Positions 1 to 12,807 of a stretch of 64,000 nt of DNA are shown in pieces. The position numbers were made by a program, and so were the translations under genes. The number at the start of each line of letters is the position of its first letter. Positions within the stretch are counted from its first letter, which is position 1. Under the pieces are notes generated by a model. It made no database searches and was not told where the DNA came from. It saw nothing but the letters and a program-made list of their open reading frames with translations. Source of the stretch: Metopolophium dirhodum (Eukaryota > Arthropoda > Insecta > Hemiptera > Aphididae); contig NC_083560.1 of assembly GCF_019925205.1 (NCBI RefSeq), forward strand, positions 38,672,270-38,736,269, read 5' to 3'.

Positions 1-250
1 GCCATTTAGTTTAATATAAGTTTGGGTTTGAAACTCGATAAGAACTTTACTAAAAATGTGAACATTCGGTTGACTTTTATAAAATTAATTTCTTAGATGA
101 CTATGAAAGAACTCACAGGCATTTGTTGTTCGATTTAAATTTGCATTTTGATCAGCCCACAAAAGAGGAGGAAACGCTGTGTCATTACTTATGTAATTGT
201 CAACAAGGTAATCTGAGAACTTAATTACTCTGCTGGTCGGATCTAACCTT
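1..250 (-). pseudogene. MULE-type transposase remnant, C-terminal part, cut by window edge
   Basis: Reading the minus strand from about 245 down to 1 gives an almost continuous match to the C-terminal part of the MULE transposase proteins common in aphid genomes. Recognisable blocks are FSDYLVDNYIS, FPPLLWA, RTTNACEFFHSH and, after an in-frame TAA, a block around NVHIFSKVLIEFQ. The stop after SHLRN breaks the frame, so this is a dead copy or an exon with a nonsense change. The same family recurs on the plus strand at 57440-58005. The rest lies beyond the left edge. Family assignment is from remembered motif order and was not checked by search. Confidence 0.55.
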
Positions 251-3200
251 GACAATATTTTATCAATTTTGACGTATATCATCGCAATAGATGTCAACGT
301 ATTTAATATGAGAAGGCACGTGGCAATGTGAGCTCTGACCAGGTAAGAAAATAAAATTGGTGGATTTTACATATACCCATTATAGGTAAGAAAATAAAAC
401 TGTCGGAGTTTACCATAGACCTATTATTACCTTTTTATCTTGACCGGTATTCTGGCGGAGTTTACAATTGCCCATATAAGTTTATGTTATCTGTGACAAT
501 CACCTTCTATTATATCTAGTTCCTAACCGGCTAACCTTACCTATCCTAATCTTTATTACGACGTTGAAATAAAATAAAATAATAAATTTTATCTTATTTT
601 AAATTACTGCTTTAACGAAAATATACAATTATTCTTTAATACAAATTATAGTTAATAAATTATATTCACCGCTAAAATGTTTCTGCCGGTCTGTCGGACC
701 CCCCATCCCCCCAGTTACGGCCCTGATGTAAAGTAAGTAAAATAGGTATGCATTTTTATGTGAAATGTGAATATATTTTATTTCTTAATTATTGTTAGTT
801 TACAATAATTAATAATAAAACAAAATGTGAAAAATTGTTTTAATTATTTAATGCAGCTAGGTATACAACCAAGACATAGCTAGGTACAATAATGAATCTT
901 ATATCATAAATTCATCTCATTATAGTTTTATAATGTAAAAACAATGTAGATAGTAGTTACTAGTTAATTGAATTTATTACATGTAGCCTAATATATATGC
1001 AAACTATTTTAAATTATTTATTGGTTTTATAATTTATTTTAGAGTGGAATTTATGGCAATTGACCTACATACAACAATTATATTTATATATAATATTTAT
1101 TAGCTGATCCCGTGCACTTCGTTAGCCGTTAAATGTACAAACTGTATATTATGACTCAATCTTTGTTCAATGTGTCATTTAATATTCGGTGTATGATGTT
1201 CTAGATTTATCTTAACTTTACTGGTGCCCGGAATAAAAATTCTGATTCGAAAGTTTTCTCCAATGGAAAGCAACTGAATTTCGATTGTTTTTAGTTTATC
1301 TAGGGCCTTTTGTTTTAAAGAATATTTTATCTGATGATTGATATGTTAATTTTATATCCTTAAATGTGGCCTTGATAATTTTACGAAGTCCAAACAAAAG
1401 TGATTTTACCGAGTATGCTCAACAATCAATTGAATATTTTGTCATAACATTTGATCAGATTTATGGAAATTACAATGTATCACACAATGTATCACGGACT
1501 TCTTCATATTATAACTTAATTTTATCATAATTTTGGCCCATTAGATTAGTGCAGCTGTTACCCTTTTGAAAATTACATGTAAGTATTGATCTATTAAATA
1601 TTAATCTAAGTATTAAAATCTGCACTTCGAAAACAAGAAAAACCATTACAGCAGTTTATTCATAAGTACGAGGAACAGTGCAATTTTCCAAAAAAAAATA
1701 CCAAAAAACTTATTTTGAATAAAGATAACTTCATGTTTAAAAAATTGCATTTTAAGAGTCCTTAACCAGAGGATATAATAGGTCCTCAATATCATCGTTT
1801 GCATTTTAGTAATTTTATGTTAGATACTACTGTTGATCGAGATAGTTATCTAGTGACTAAATTTTGTTAAAATAGTAAAATGTATAAACTTTGCTAATAA
1901 ATTCGTTCATAATAAGAAAGTCCCAGTTATTGTATATTAATCTCCTTTGTCTAATTTGTTAGATATTTATAAAGTTGAAAACATTGATTATTTTAAATAT
2001 AAATACAATTAAATATAAAATAATGGTCATTAATATCGAAAAATAAATTATTGCCCTACCAATATTCCATTCACTGTCAATTTTACATTATTTCAGTTAG
2101 GACTATTAATAATTTGTTAATATTTTTGGTGTTCTTCAAAACTTGGAAAAAACGCTAAAATATTGTACGCTTTATTAATTATGTACATTATACATTTTAT
2201 ATAATTCTTTCCATGTCTAGGGAACATGTGCGTCGATAGAGAAAAACGATATAAAATATATTATACGATCATAATTTAGGCGCGAACAGACGAAAAGTGA
2301 CAACAAAACACGACGCTCCGACGCCATGAAAAAGACGTAATAAAATAAACGCCGTGGCTAGGTACTAAGGTTTCCAACCAGCCAGTAGACTGCCCATAGA
2401 CTTAAAAAACCGCTTTCCGGTATTAACCCATAAAAGCCGGTATTTTCAAAGTAATAATTGTAAAATTATAAAAATCTGGTATTTCCATCTGATCGAGTGT
2501 TTGGATATAAATATATTAATATTTTATCGTTTTTGTGAAATTGGTTATCAGATATTGCTGTCTGTTAATAAATCCTACAATCTTAATCGTCTATCGGGTA
2601 TCGTCAACTTTATAAGACATTTTTATAAGTAGTATGATTAGTATGTACCTTGTTCCTACTATGCCGTTGTCGTATGTGAATATTATGTGATAGAGTTCAG
2701 TTATGTTATTCTGTTCGGACTTTCGGTAGTATTAATTTTACATTGAATTGTACAATTATACACATTTTTAAAATGAACGAAAATAAAAATGAAATGAAAA
2801 AAAGAATTCGCAATTGTGTTTTTAACGATGAATGGTTAAAAGATCAAATATTTTCAGATTGGAAATTTAAAAGTTTATAATTTACCTTACTTTATTTGAT
2901 TATTTTAACATAATGTAATATTAATGTTATTAAATTTATTTTGATAACATTATATAATATATATTGATATTATTCAATGATATAAATATTAAATAAAAAT
3001 TCACTGAAAATTATGAGCTTTTTTTTTGTACACTTGGTCTGGTATTTTCCAAATTAAAAGTAGACAACCCTACGTAGATACCTATCCGTGTATATATTCA
3101 ATACCCGGTAAAGACCCCACAGGGCGACAAACGTCAAGAAATCGTAAATCATTTACAGTGATGCCCGCGCTGCACTGCGCTCGGACAAAAAAATCTAAAA

Positions 3201-3599
3201 TATCTCCGACTTGTTGTGCAATACCACCTCAAGTTGGTAACCGTCGTATAACCACTCTTACCATTTTCTCTTATCACTCACGGGCACCCGGGTATCTAGA
3301 CCCAGTCTAAAATAAAGGAGCCAGTGGCCAGTGTGGCCACACCATACCGTATAAATTTCTCTCAAACGTCGTAAAGTTCATGACGTTAGCGCCTCCCACT
3401 CTCCCCAACCATAGTCGTAGTTTGCCTCATTTTACTGGCCGATAAATTACCATACAGTGGCGAAACTGTGCTGGTAATAGACGGGGTGTGTACTGTGCAG
3501 TGGTCGACGAACACAATACGCATCAACAAGTTGCTGACGCCTGACATATCTATCTATTTTGTCATGACTCATGATGCGTATTTTGGCATGTAGGTACAA
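251..3599. other. AT-rich intergenic DNA with transposon scraps
   Basis: No coding exon was recognised. A C-rich stretch near 695-725, ending in ACGGCCCTG, resembles the terminus of a hAT element. A Helitron-like end lies at about 1100. The stretch 2280-2420 is locally GC-richer and looks repeat-derived. The open frame at 3026-3310 has a composition unlike the real exons here and no recognisable domain, so it is not called. Confidence 0.5.
1100..1270 (-). mobile_element. Helitron-like 3' terminal fragment
   Basis: Read on the minus strand, the segment ends in GGGATCAGCTAA followed by T, which fits the Helitron CTRR|T rule. Its inner part matches 46130-46310 closely, including the shared blocks TTCGGTGT and GATGTTCTAGATTTATCTTA. 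It is a truncated copy of the family present in full at 46127-47450. The 5' end could not be found. Confidence 0.4.
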
Positions 3600-3877
3600 T
3601 CGTCTCGTTGTATTCTGTTTTTGAAAACTTGGAAGTTTGACGTTAAATACGAAATTATCGCAAGTGGCAATTAATATAACGATTTTTGAGTTCAGTGTTA
3701 TCGTCGTTAGTCCGTTCGTAAAAAGTTTAAGTTTTGTTGAAACCGCAATAGATCCATCGTTACATAATCGAGCGTTTTTAACCTATCTACCAAACGAACG
3801 ACACTATTATCAAGTATTACGTTTGACTGATGAGTGAGTCCGTCGAACGGATTGAAAGAAAATATCTCCGCCAAATT
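3600..3877 (+). promoter_or_regulatory. Possible 5' UTR exon / promoter region of the KDM4 gene
   Basis: The coding start of KDM4 at 5222 is preceded by a splice acceptor (AG at 5215-5216), so a non-coding first exon must lie upstream. The stretch 3600-3877 is less AT-rich than its surroundings, contains several CpG dinucleotides, and ends at a consensus donor (GTAAGT from 3878). That makes it the best candidate by position and composition. No TATA box or initiator was identified with confidence. An RNA read spanning 3877 to 5217 would settle it. Confidence 0.25.
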
Positions 3878-3976
3878 GTAAGTTTTCTAATGTGTTTGAC
3901 GTATATTAAAATCTGATAGTGGAATATTTACATATGGTTTTACTTGATAAAAATACAAATGGAAATTGAATACTAA

Positions 3977-4394
3977 TCTATATATTATATAAAAAGGAAT
4001 GAATGTCCGTCTGTCCTTTATGCATTCTTAAGCAGCCGTACCAATTTTGATGAATATTTTTGTGTGCGTATAAGTGGTTCCCGGGATGATTTAGATTGTC
4101 AATTGGACACGGTAGGTCTGACCCGGGGAGGTGCTCAAACAGGGGTTTACAATTGAAATTTATGTTTATAAATGATTATTATTGGTTATAGGAGAAATAA
4201 TTAGTATTTATTATTTATTGGTTGCCATTGGTTAATCGAGCAGATCAGGCACAAGCTTGCATCAAATCAAATTTTCGCACATTGCCTACCAAGGTGGCTG
4301 AGTTGCACTTTTTCCGATATTCGACGTTGAACCATCATAATTTTTTTTAGGGTTGTCATTTTTTACAGGCAATTAATTGCGCAGGATCAGCTAG
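3977..4394 (+). mobile_element. Short non-autonomous Helitron-like element
   Basis: The element starts with TC directly after an A-T context (TCTATATATTATATAAAAAG) and ends in CAGCTAG followed by T. This fits the Helitron pattern of 5' TC, 3' CTRR and insertion between host bases without target duplication. A GC-richer stretch just before the end (GGCAATTAATTGCGCAGG) could form the terminal hairpin. The internal text (blocks around GTCCGTCTGTCC and AAGTGGTTCCCGGG) recurs in diverged form at 46590-47450 and 49260-49530. It has no coding capacity. Confidence 0.55.
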
Positions 4395-4654
4395 TTGATT
4401 TTAAAGTATAGTATTCTTAATGAAAGCTATCATAGTATAACAGTTAAGGCGACCGGTGATAATGTAATTTTGTACAGAAAAATACGCTCTACGAGAATAA
4501 TGATTCAATTCTTTAAAATCAACCAAATTAGTTAAATTTTTTTAACTAATACAGACCACACGGAACTCCGTTTTTCAATATTTTTAACTTCAAACTTTAG
4601 AATACGTCTTCAAAATTAATACTAATTTAAGCGTTTCTTATGAATTATATTGTA

Positions 4655-4900
4655 TCATTATTTGAAATAAAATTAAAAATTGGAGGTTGATGCGGCATGT
4701 AGGAAGTCTTCTTATTTCAAATAAAAAAATAGTTATCAAAATCCGACAATTCCTAAAGAACTGAGAATTATTCCCGTGAAGTCATTTTTTTTTAGTATTA
4801 TAATTAAGGTGGCAACTAAAATATAAAATTTAATTTTAAAATTTTATAGAATTGCGGAAAACTGCTACCCGACACCTTAATACTAACTTTTTTCAATCTT
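4655..4900. repeat. Dispersed repeat shared with 33130-33436
   Basis: Blocks such as AGGAAGTCTTCTT, ATCCGAC and GTGGCAACTAAAATATAAAA recur in opposite orientation at 33130-33436, where the repeat abuts the broken end of the carotenoid synthase exon 2. No terminal repeats were recognised, so the class is unknown. Confidence 0.5.
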
Positions 4901-5221
4901 CTACTGATTTAAAAAGATGCCACACTGAATTTGCTGGTTTCCACAAATTGATAATAAATATAGTCATCAAACTATATAATTAGGTAAGAAATTATTATTT
5001 AAGTGTTTTTTTTATAAAATGAAATAAAAAAGATGTTCTATTAGTATCATTAGCACTATTAGTATTTACCATCAGATATTCAAAACACAACAATATATTC
5101 ATTGCAATCATTATAACTTTTTGGATTGAAAATGTAGTTATTATAATTTATAATATGATAAATTTAGTTCTACTTAAAACATATTGATATTAATAACAAT
5201 TTATTTATAATTTTAGATAAA

Positions 5222-8200
5222 ATGTGTTCTGATAAAGATACATATAGAATCATGGTTTTCAGACCAACTTGGAGAGAATTTCAAAATTTCAGTAGCTATA
5301 TTGAGTTGATGGAGAAGCAAGGTGCTCACAGGGCTGGATTAGCGAAAGTATTATACTATAAAATTGTTGCATTTTTATATCAATTTCTGATTTTATTGAT
5401 ACAATTCAACCTTATTTTTCTATTAAATATGTAATATTAATCTTGTAGGTTATTCCACCACCTGAATGGAGAGCAAGAAGAAAGCGTTGTGATGAAAATG
5501 ATATTATGAGTTTGAAAATTCCAACTCCAATCAGTCAAGTACTACGTCATTCAAAAACCTAGTTTTTAATAAACCAAATCCATTAAGTCAATTAATTATT
5601 ATTTTGATTTAGATTGCACGAGGTAATCGAGGACTTTATCAACTACTTAATGTAGAAAATAAACGCATGATAGTATCCAATTATAAAACAATAGCAGAAT
5701 CTGATGAATTCAAGACACCTGGCCATTTTGATTATGACGATCTTGAAAAAAAATATTGGAAAAATATTATGTACAAACCCCCATTGTATGGTGCAGATGT
5801 ATCTGGATCTATCATGGATAAAGATGTTGGTGTAAGAATTACATTTATACATTTATAAATTATAATTTATTTTATCTCAAATGTATATGTAAATTAAGTA
5901 AATATTGTTTTAAATTAAATGAAGGTTTGGAATATTAACACATTGGGTACAATATTAGATTATGTAATTGAAGATTATGGTGTTCGAATTGAAGGTGTCA
6001 ATACAGCTTATTTATATTTTGGTATGTGGAAATCCTCGTTTGCATGGCACACTGAAGACATGGACTTGTATAGTATAAACTATATACATGAAGGATATCC
6101 AAAGACATGGTAAGATTAATCTTACATTTTATTATTATACTTTATAATTATATATTATATATATTGTTTTACTTAAGGTATGCAATATCTCCAGAAAATG
6201 GTCACCGATTTGAAAGATTAGCTAATCGCTTTTTTCCAATTCAAGCTTCAAACTGCCCTGCTTTTCTCAGACATAAAATGACTATTATATCTCCTGATAT
6301 TTTGAAACAATATTCTATACCATATAATAAAGTAAACCATTAAGAATTACTAATTTTAAACTTGATTATCAGTAGGTAATTATGATTTTTTTATAATCAA
6401 TATTATTGTTTGTTATAGATCATACAAAAGCAAGGTGAATTTATTATAACGTTCCCCTTTGGATATCATTCGGGCTTTAACCACGGCTACAATATAGCTG
6501 AATCCACTAATTTTGCGTTACCACGTTGGGTCGAGTATGGGAAAAGAGCTGTACTGTGTCATTGTAGTAGAGATTCAGTGAAGATTTGTATGGATACATT
6601 TGTTAAACGTATACAGCCCGAAAAGTATGAATTATGGCTTAAAAAAAATAATGTTGGTGCTCATCCAAAAGATACTTATGGTACTTTAGAAGCTCCTCTG
6701 ATAAGTAAATCTAACATATTATGTAACAAAAAGTAAGTTAGTTTTCATAATAAAAAATAAAAGTTTTTTAAATTTGGTTTTATATGCTACAGCAATACAG
6801 GTAATCCAAAACATAATATTAAAGCTGGTAGAAAACGTTGTCATGGAACACTTCAATCAGATTCTGAATTGCCTAATGATACAACATATGCAAATAAAGC
6901 TATAGATGTATCTCCATCAACAAGTGTACAAGGGTTAGATAAAAAAGAATATGAAGATGAGCAACTGAATGACAAACAGAGAGAAGTAATGGAAAATGTA
7001 TTGCTAAAAGCTGATGAAATGGGTTGGTAACATTTACATTGATCTTTTTGCTTCAATGATTATTTTAAATTAAATTGTTATTTTTAGATGTCACTGAAGT
7101 ATCATATAATAATGAAAAATCTAGACATTTGAATAAAAATCATACAGTCATGAATGTAAATCATGAAATTGATGGTATGTTTCAGTAAATTTTTTTTCTA
7201 CAATCATCAAATATTAAATTTAGCGGTCCTATGGGTGCAGCCTCTGCAGCCTGTGCTGCACCTAACATTTCAACCACCGCTTTATTTTATTGGTTGAAAT
7301 CATATAATTATTCATAACTCATAAGTTGGATATTTTATAATTTATATATCTTTGTTTTTTCACAATCTATTGTTCTGATCATGAACTTAGTTGTTAGTTG
7401 CAGTGTTAGGTAGTAACATAACGAAAATTACAAATTATTGTAACGAAATTATTGTAGTAGGAGTTATATTTTATTTAATTTAATGCAATTGTAACAAAAT
7501 TTCTTTCAAAAGTTATTTCTATGGAGTAACATGTTATTTTCCATGTTAATAAAATAAGTTATGAATGTAGAGTGCATGACATAAACTAAGGGTTAGGATA
7601 TTCGAGAAAAATTAAAAATCTATAAAATGTATTTACTATTTTAAAAGTTTTAGGTAATAATGATGAATATTATTATGAAAGATGCAGGAATTCTAAGCAT
7701 TTTATTCATGCGTATTACATTAATTTATTATCAATATAGTGTACCTACATAACCAATGGCTTACATATACTACTATACAATTTATATATAACAACTAATA
7801 GTATACCTACTACTTATTATATTTGTTATGGACTGAATTTGTCTTTAAATTTAAAAAAAAGTAACTATTCGTTACGCATTAATTTTTGAATGAAAAAGTA
7901 ACATAATGTGATAAAAATTATGTCGGGTAACGTGAATGTAATTTAAGTAAAAATATTTATTATAATGGGTAACATAATTGAGTTTCTTATCGAAAGTAAT
8001 TTACCCAACACTGGATAGTTTTTAGCTCATAGTACTGATGATCAAACCAGGATTAAGGGGAGGAAGACCCTAGGCTAACAGTGGTATTTATATAGTCACT
8101 TTCACATCTATAATTATCATATGAAAAAAAACGAAGTTCGGAGAAAAAGAAATTACTAGTTTACTAGTTTCAATAATTATATAATAATTATAATAGTCAA

Positions 8201-11200
8201 AAGTAAATTATGGTTCATTGATACTCATTTAATCTAACTTCGTACACATTCCTGATACCCCTAACATTTATAAATTAGCCATCTATGCTGCACCTGAAGT
8301 GAAATCCTGGGACCGCCTATGCGCTGTTGCTTCAATGATTATTTTTAATTAAATTGTTATTTTTAGATGTCACAGAAGTATCATATAATAATGGAAAATC
8401 TAGACTTTTGAATAAAAATCATTCAGTCTTGGAAGAAATAACATTTACAAGTGGTCCTGGTTATTGTAATGGTTCAGATAAAATAAGTGGCAAGCAAATT
8501 AAGTATACAAGACTAGAAACAATAAAGAATCCCGAATCTAAGAATAAGAAAAATTCTAAATCAACTGAGAAAAATGTTGTTGCTTCTGATCAAACTATTA
8601 ACCGTACAGGTTCGACAATAATTAGCTTCAAAGAGAACGATCATAGTATTGAAAAAGTAATGACTATATCACCTATAGGTGTCGAGAGTCTCAATTCTAT
8701 GAATATTAATAGAATTACAGAAGAGTCTCGGATGAATAAATGTATTAATAAGAGTATTAAAGATTCAACAGTTTTTGACAAAACCTTAAACAATGATCAT
8801 TTATTATCTAAAAAATGTGACAGTGTTAATGATAACACACATTTAAATGTGGTTGTGACTAAATCATTACCACCAAGTAAATTGGAAAAATCACGTAGTT
8901 CATCTGTCACTATTTCGAAAACCCACATGATTTTAAAAAATCAACCATCTAATATGACATCAATATTTATGACTCAAACTAAAAAAAAAATAGATTTGGA
9001 ATCAACACGGAATTTTTTTCAACCAACTCTTGGACCTATGCAGAGTAAGGAAGAAAAACATGAAATTGATGGTAAGTATCAGTTAATTTCTTTTCTACTT
9101 ATATTGAAACAATCATCAAATATTAAATTTAAATTTTTTAATGTCTAAGTTAATATCAACAATTAAAAATATAGTAGAATATGCTTATAACGATGTTAAC
9201 GGGACTCATTGAATCAGATTGTTTTATCCAAACTTTGTTATATCCGGATGACAAAAACATACTGCACGTGAGACATAAAACCAACTATGTACATGACTGA
9301 GAATTGTAGTTTCCGATGTTGTTTAAAGCATTGTAATTAGTTCTACTGTACAATATAATATTATGTATGTAACTAGTAATATTGGTTACAATATGAATAC
9401 TAATACAAAGATAGCATTATTTTAATTTTATTTAAATAATTTAATTTTATGTTTTTACCATACACTATTCAACATAAAACCTAACCTGGGTGACGACTAG
9501 TTTTGTTTTGGGTAACGGTCAGGTCAACACATGTTTGTTACTCCTACGAGTCAATTATTTGTACGCCTGCTGTGATTAAAAACCACACGTTTGTGCTTAA
9601 GTTGGCTGCCAAGGTTACTTGTTATGTTGAATAGAATATAAGTATCTATTTAAATAGACATTTTTATTCACAGGTATACAGAATAAAATAAGTGATATGT
9701 TTAACAATTATTGCTCATTTGAGGTAGAGCAAATGTATAACATTTATAGAAGCATGGATGACCCACATTGTTCAATATGTATGATGTTATATCATAAAAA
9801 GGTAATAGAAAATACATTTTTCATTAAATCACTTGTACCTACTTATAAAAATGTAGATTCGGCATTTTGATCAAAATATAATTGTTGCTCACACCAATAT
9901 ACGTTTTAACAATATAATTTGTTTTGAAAAAACTATATTTAAAAATCATAATATATTTTGAATGTTCAAATAGTTAACTTTCAACTTGGATTGGCAAATC
10001 ATAGCAAAATCTTTCGTGTTACCCAACTTGAAGAAACCCACCATAGCATTATTTAAGCATGCACTTTCTGGCAGTGACAAGTTTTTTAAGGAAAAACTCA
10101 TAAGATGTGAAAAATGTTATTTGACCGTTCATAAAGTGTGTTATGGTATAACTGTAGACACAAGTAGTCATTGGTTGTGTGATCGATGCATGAAAAATCC
10201 TAGAATTGTTGTAAGTGTAAATAAAATAAATTAATAAATAATGTATGGTTGCGCAATTCTCAACTTAAAAAATAATTTTCAAGTCAAATGAATACTCGTT
10301 TGACTCAAGAATTTATTTATTTTTGTTTTGTTATAGTTTCATAGATTAATCTGTATACATAAAATATATTTAATTTTTCAAAAATAGTTTACAATAAAAT
10401 AATAATGTTTATTGAAATGTATGTACCTATAGGCTTGTGTATATTGTCCATTGAAAGGTGGGGCTCTAAAAGAATTTAAAATCAATGGATGGTCACATGT
10501 TGAATGCCATCTTTTTGTGCATGGCAGTAGTCCATTAACTACCAATACTTTTTCAACAGACTTTATAACTAACCAAAAGGTATATTATGGGTTCATTCTT
10601 AAGTTGTATTTTTTTATACCTAAATTATGCAACATTTTAAATGTATTAAATATTTTACAGTGTGTAATATGCAATTTAACATCTGGTATTTGTTTTCGTT
10701 GCTCTGAAAGCAGTTGCTGTGCACAGTTCCATATTTCTTGTGGAATATTTGCCGGATATGATTATCAAATTAACCAAAAGAGGAAGCATATTACTTTAAT
10801 CCATTGCAATAATCATTCATATATTCCAGATAAAGTAAATTATTCTTCATATTACTTAATATGTTATTTATTTTATGGTAGATGTTTGTATTTTTAGAAC
10901 CGGATACTTCACAAAAATCAAAAAGTATGGGCAAAACACTTGCAACATAAAAGGATCTCTGAATGTCAAATTGTAAAAATTGATAAAACTCCTTTGGGTA
11001 TTGTGCAATTCAGTGATGGTACAATATCAGACAGTATTAAACTAAAAGAAATTAAGGTATTCTTGTTTGTATTTACATTCTCTAATATACATAAATAATT
11101 TTTTTTATTGAATTATGTTTTTAGAATTATGCAAATAATTTTCCACCCATTAACAAAGAAATACATTTAAAATCTGGTGATAAAGGTTTATTTCTGGGAT

Positions 11201-11389
11201 TAAATTATAAGCACATATATTCAGTAAGTATAATTTATCATATTGCATTTAACTTGAATAACATGAAATTAAAGTTAGTGTACATGTCAGGTTGAATATA
11301 ACGATGGTGCATCTGATTGTTTATTCTCTGATGATATATGCAGTTTGGATGAACAATTGAATAGCAGTCTACAACGGAAAGCTAAATGA
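5222..11389 (+). CDS. KDM4: KDM4-type JmjC histone lysine demethylase (H3K9/H3K36), full domain set
   Basis: Nuclear Fe(II)/2-oxoglutarate-dependent demethylase. Exons read: 5222-5347, 5449-5538, 5613-5831, 5925-6109, 6178-6331, 6419-6732, 6793-7022, 7088-7174, 8367-9071, 9674-9801, 9974-10210, 10433-10579, 10661-10834, 10898-11056, 11125-11223, 11291-11389. All phases agree and give 1050 residues. JmjN is at about 10-50. JmjC metal ligands are H187 and E189 (FAWHTEDMD) and H275 (FGYHSGFNHG). The zinc site uses the Cys/His of NCPAFLRHKM and LCHC. A linker of about 265 residues follows, then PHD and extended PHD Cys/His pairs (about 735-930) and a double Tudor (about 937-1040; QFSDGTISD, EYNDGASD). 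The start is the first ATG after an acceptor, directly before JmjN. The donor of exon 7 (GTTGGT) is weak: the better GTAACA four bases on would make a TGA stop at the join. Identity is near certain; exact linker splicing is not. Confidence 0.93.
7221..8320. mobile_element. DNA-transposon-like insert in a KDM4 intron
   Basis: The left edge TAGCGGTCCTATGGGTGCAGC and the right edge GCTGCACC...GGGACCGCCTA are inverted relative to each other (AGCGGTCC / GGACCGCC plus GGTGCAGC / GCTGCACC). This suggests hAT-type ends of the GGGGCGGTCC kind. No 8-bp target duplication is visible. It fills the space between the two exon copies almost exactly and carries a second element at 7401-8013. No transposase frame is left. 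Confidence 0.45.
7401..8013. mobile_element. hAT-type MITE nested in the intron insert
   Basis: It begins CAGTGTTAGGTAGTAAC and ends TTTACCCAACACTG, an inverted terminal pair typical of hAT MITEs. The flanking octamers GTTAGTTG (7393-7400) and GATAGTTT (8014-8021) agree at 6 of 8 bases, a decayed target duplication. Subterminal GTAAC-type words recur inside. It has no coding capacity. A related left end lies at 13959. Confidence 0.65.
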
Positions 11390-11414
11390 CCATCTGGGTT
11401 ACCTAAACATCAAA

Positions 11415-11420
11415 AATAAA
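11415..11420 (+). terminator. Poly(A) signal of KDM4
   Basis: AATAAA lies 26 bases after the KDM4 stop codon and is followed by further AAATAAAAT repeats. It is the nearest canonical cleavage signal. The site itself was not determined. Confidence 0.45.
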
Positions 11421-12799
11421 ATAAAATAATTGATGTTTTATAAGTATGTTTACTTACTTAATTAACTATTTCATTTTAAAAACTTTTAAGATCATAATAT
11501 ATATATTTTTTAATCAACTTGTAATAATTAATTTTATGTTAAATTTAAATTTTTAATTTAAATTTAATGTATTGTATTCATAATGATACTAAACCTATAC
11601 ATTATAATATGATGATTAGAGCTCGGAAGTTTTAGGAGTATTATATTATTCTATTTGCTCATGGTTTATAGAAGACCAATCTAAAAATCTTAGCTATACA
11701 ATTGCGAGTATAAAAATATAAAATTTTAAATGCTTATTTTGTAAATTGTATGAAAAAAGTGCACGTTTCTTGAATTTCATATGCATAAAAAGCATATTTA
11801 ATTTTTTCTAAAAAAAAATGATCAAAATTCTCTCTTACACTGTAATATTAATAATAAATATAAATCTCAATATTATTTAATGGAAGTTTATTTTTATTTT
11901 TATCGTCGCAGTGGACTATAAATTTAACAACAACAGTTTAATTTGGAATTTTTATTAAATTTTCTTGCATATTTTACAATATTTTCATGTATAATTACAT
12001 GCATATTTGTGTATTTTTTCATTTTTAGATCCTATAACTTCCGAACTCTTTTATGATTATACTTTTATTTTTACTACTTTATTATAATATGTATTATATA
12101 TTAATTTATATAAAATAACAAAAAAAACTGATGTTAAAATGTTTATTTTACGTTAGTTTGGGACTACTAAAAATCATGTAAATATGTTTTTTCTTCAATT
12201 TCATTTAGAATGTATTCATCTAACAGAGGTTCAGCTAATCCTTAATCTTCTTCTGCTGAAATGATTATTTTCAAAAATAATTTTTTAATAGTAAACAACC
12301 GTCTCCTTTTTTTAAGTGAAGCTTCTTTCCTTTCTCAGGAAAAATGTAATTTCAACATCTCTTATACATTATAACATATTGGTATAATATTTTACTGATA
12401 TTTATAACATAATATATTATACTACATTACCAGGACAAATTTCATTGACGGCATTTTTGTGTAATTAGCGTATAATTTAACCTGAATTATTATTTAAATA
12501 TATAATACAAAAGCAAACTTACTCTATTCTTATATTTTAAGATTTTTAAAATAAAAATGCATTCATTTTCACAAATGTTTTTTTATGATACTGTTGAATT
12601 TTTCACACATAATTTATTATTGTCCACGTTTGACAATCAACTTTCTGTATGCATAAGGCATAACTAGTCATCCAACTATTTGATTATTTTCCATGTCTTT
12701 TAACAAACTAAGTTTGTTTGTTTTTTTACCATTACAGACTTTTTTTTCATATTCCTATTATGAATATGACAAAAGCTATTTGTAATATCTTTACTTAAT
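11421..12799. other. AT-rich intergenic DNA, nothing recognised
   Basis: It is composed of AT-rich low-complexity text with poly-A and poly-T runs. No splice-bounded frame, terminal repeats or RNA gene was recognised. Confidence 0.5.
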
Positions 12800-12807
12800 C
12801 CTATATA

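Larger units (their letters stand above)
7048..9131 (+). repeat. Duplicated linker exon inside KDM4, with a transposon between the copies
   Basis: The segments 7048-7222 and 8327-9131 begin with the same intron tail (TTGCTTCAATGATTATTTT), share the acceptor TTTTTAG and the start DVTEVSYNN of the exon, and end with HEIDG, a donor and the intron text ATCATCAAATATTAAATTTA. The first exon copy is 87 bases (7088-7174) and the second 705 bases (8367-9071), so about 620 bases are absent from the middle of the first. Both exons are phase 1 to phase 1, so including one, the other or both keeps the frame. Confidence 0.8.

Noticed and set aside
3026..3310. Open frame of 94 codons
   Set aside because: No domain, no splice context and a composition that looks repeat-derived.
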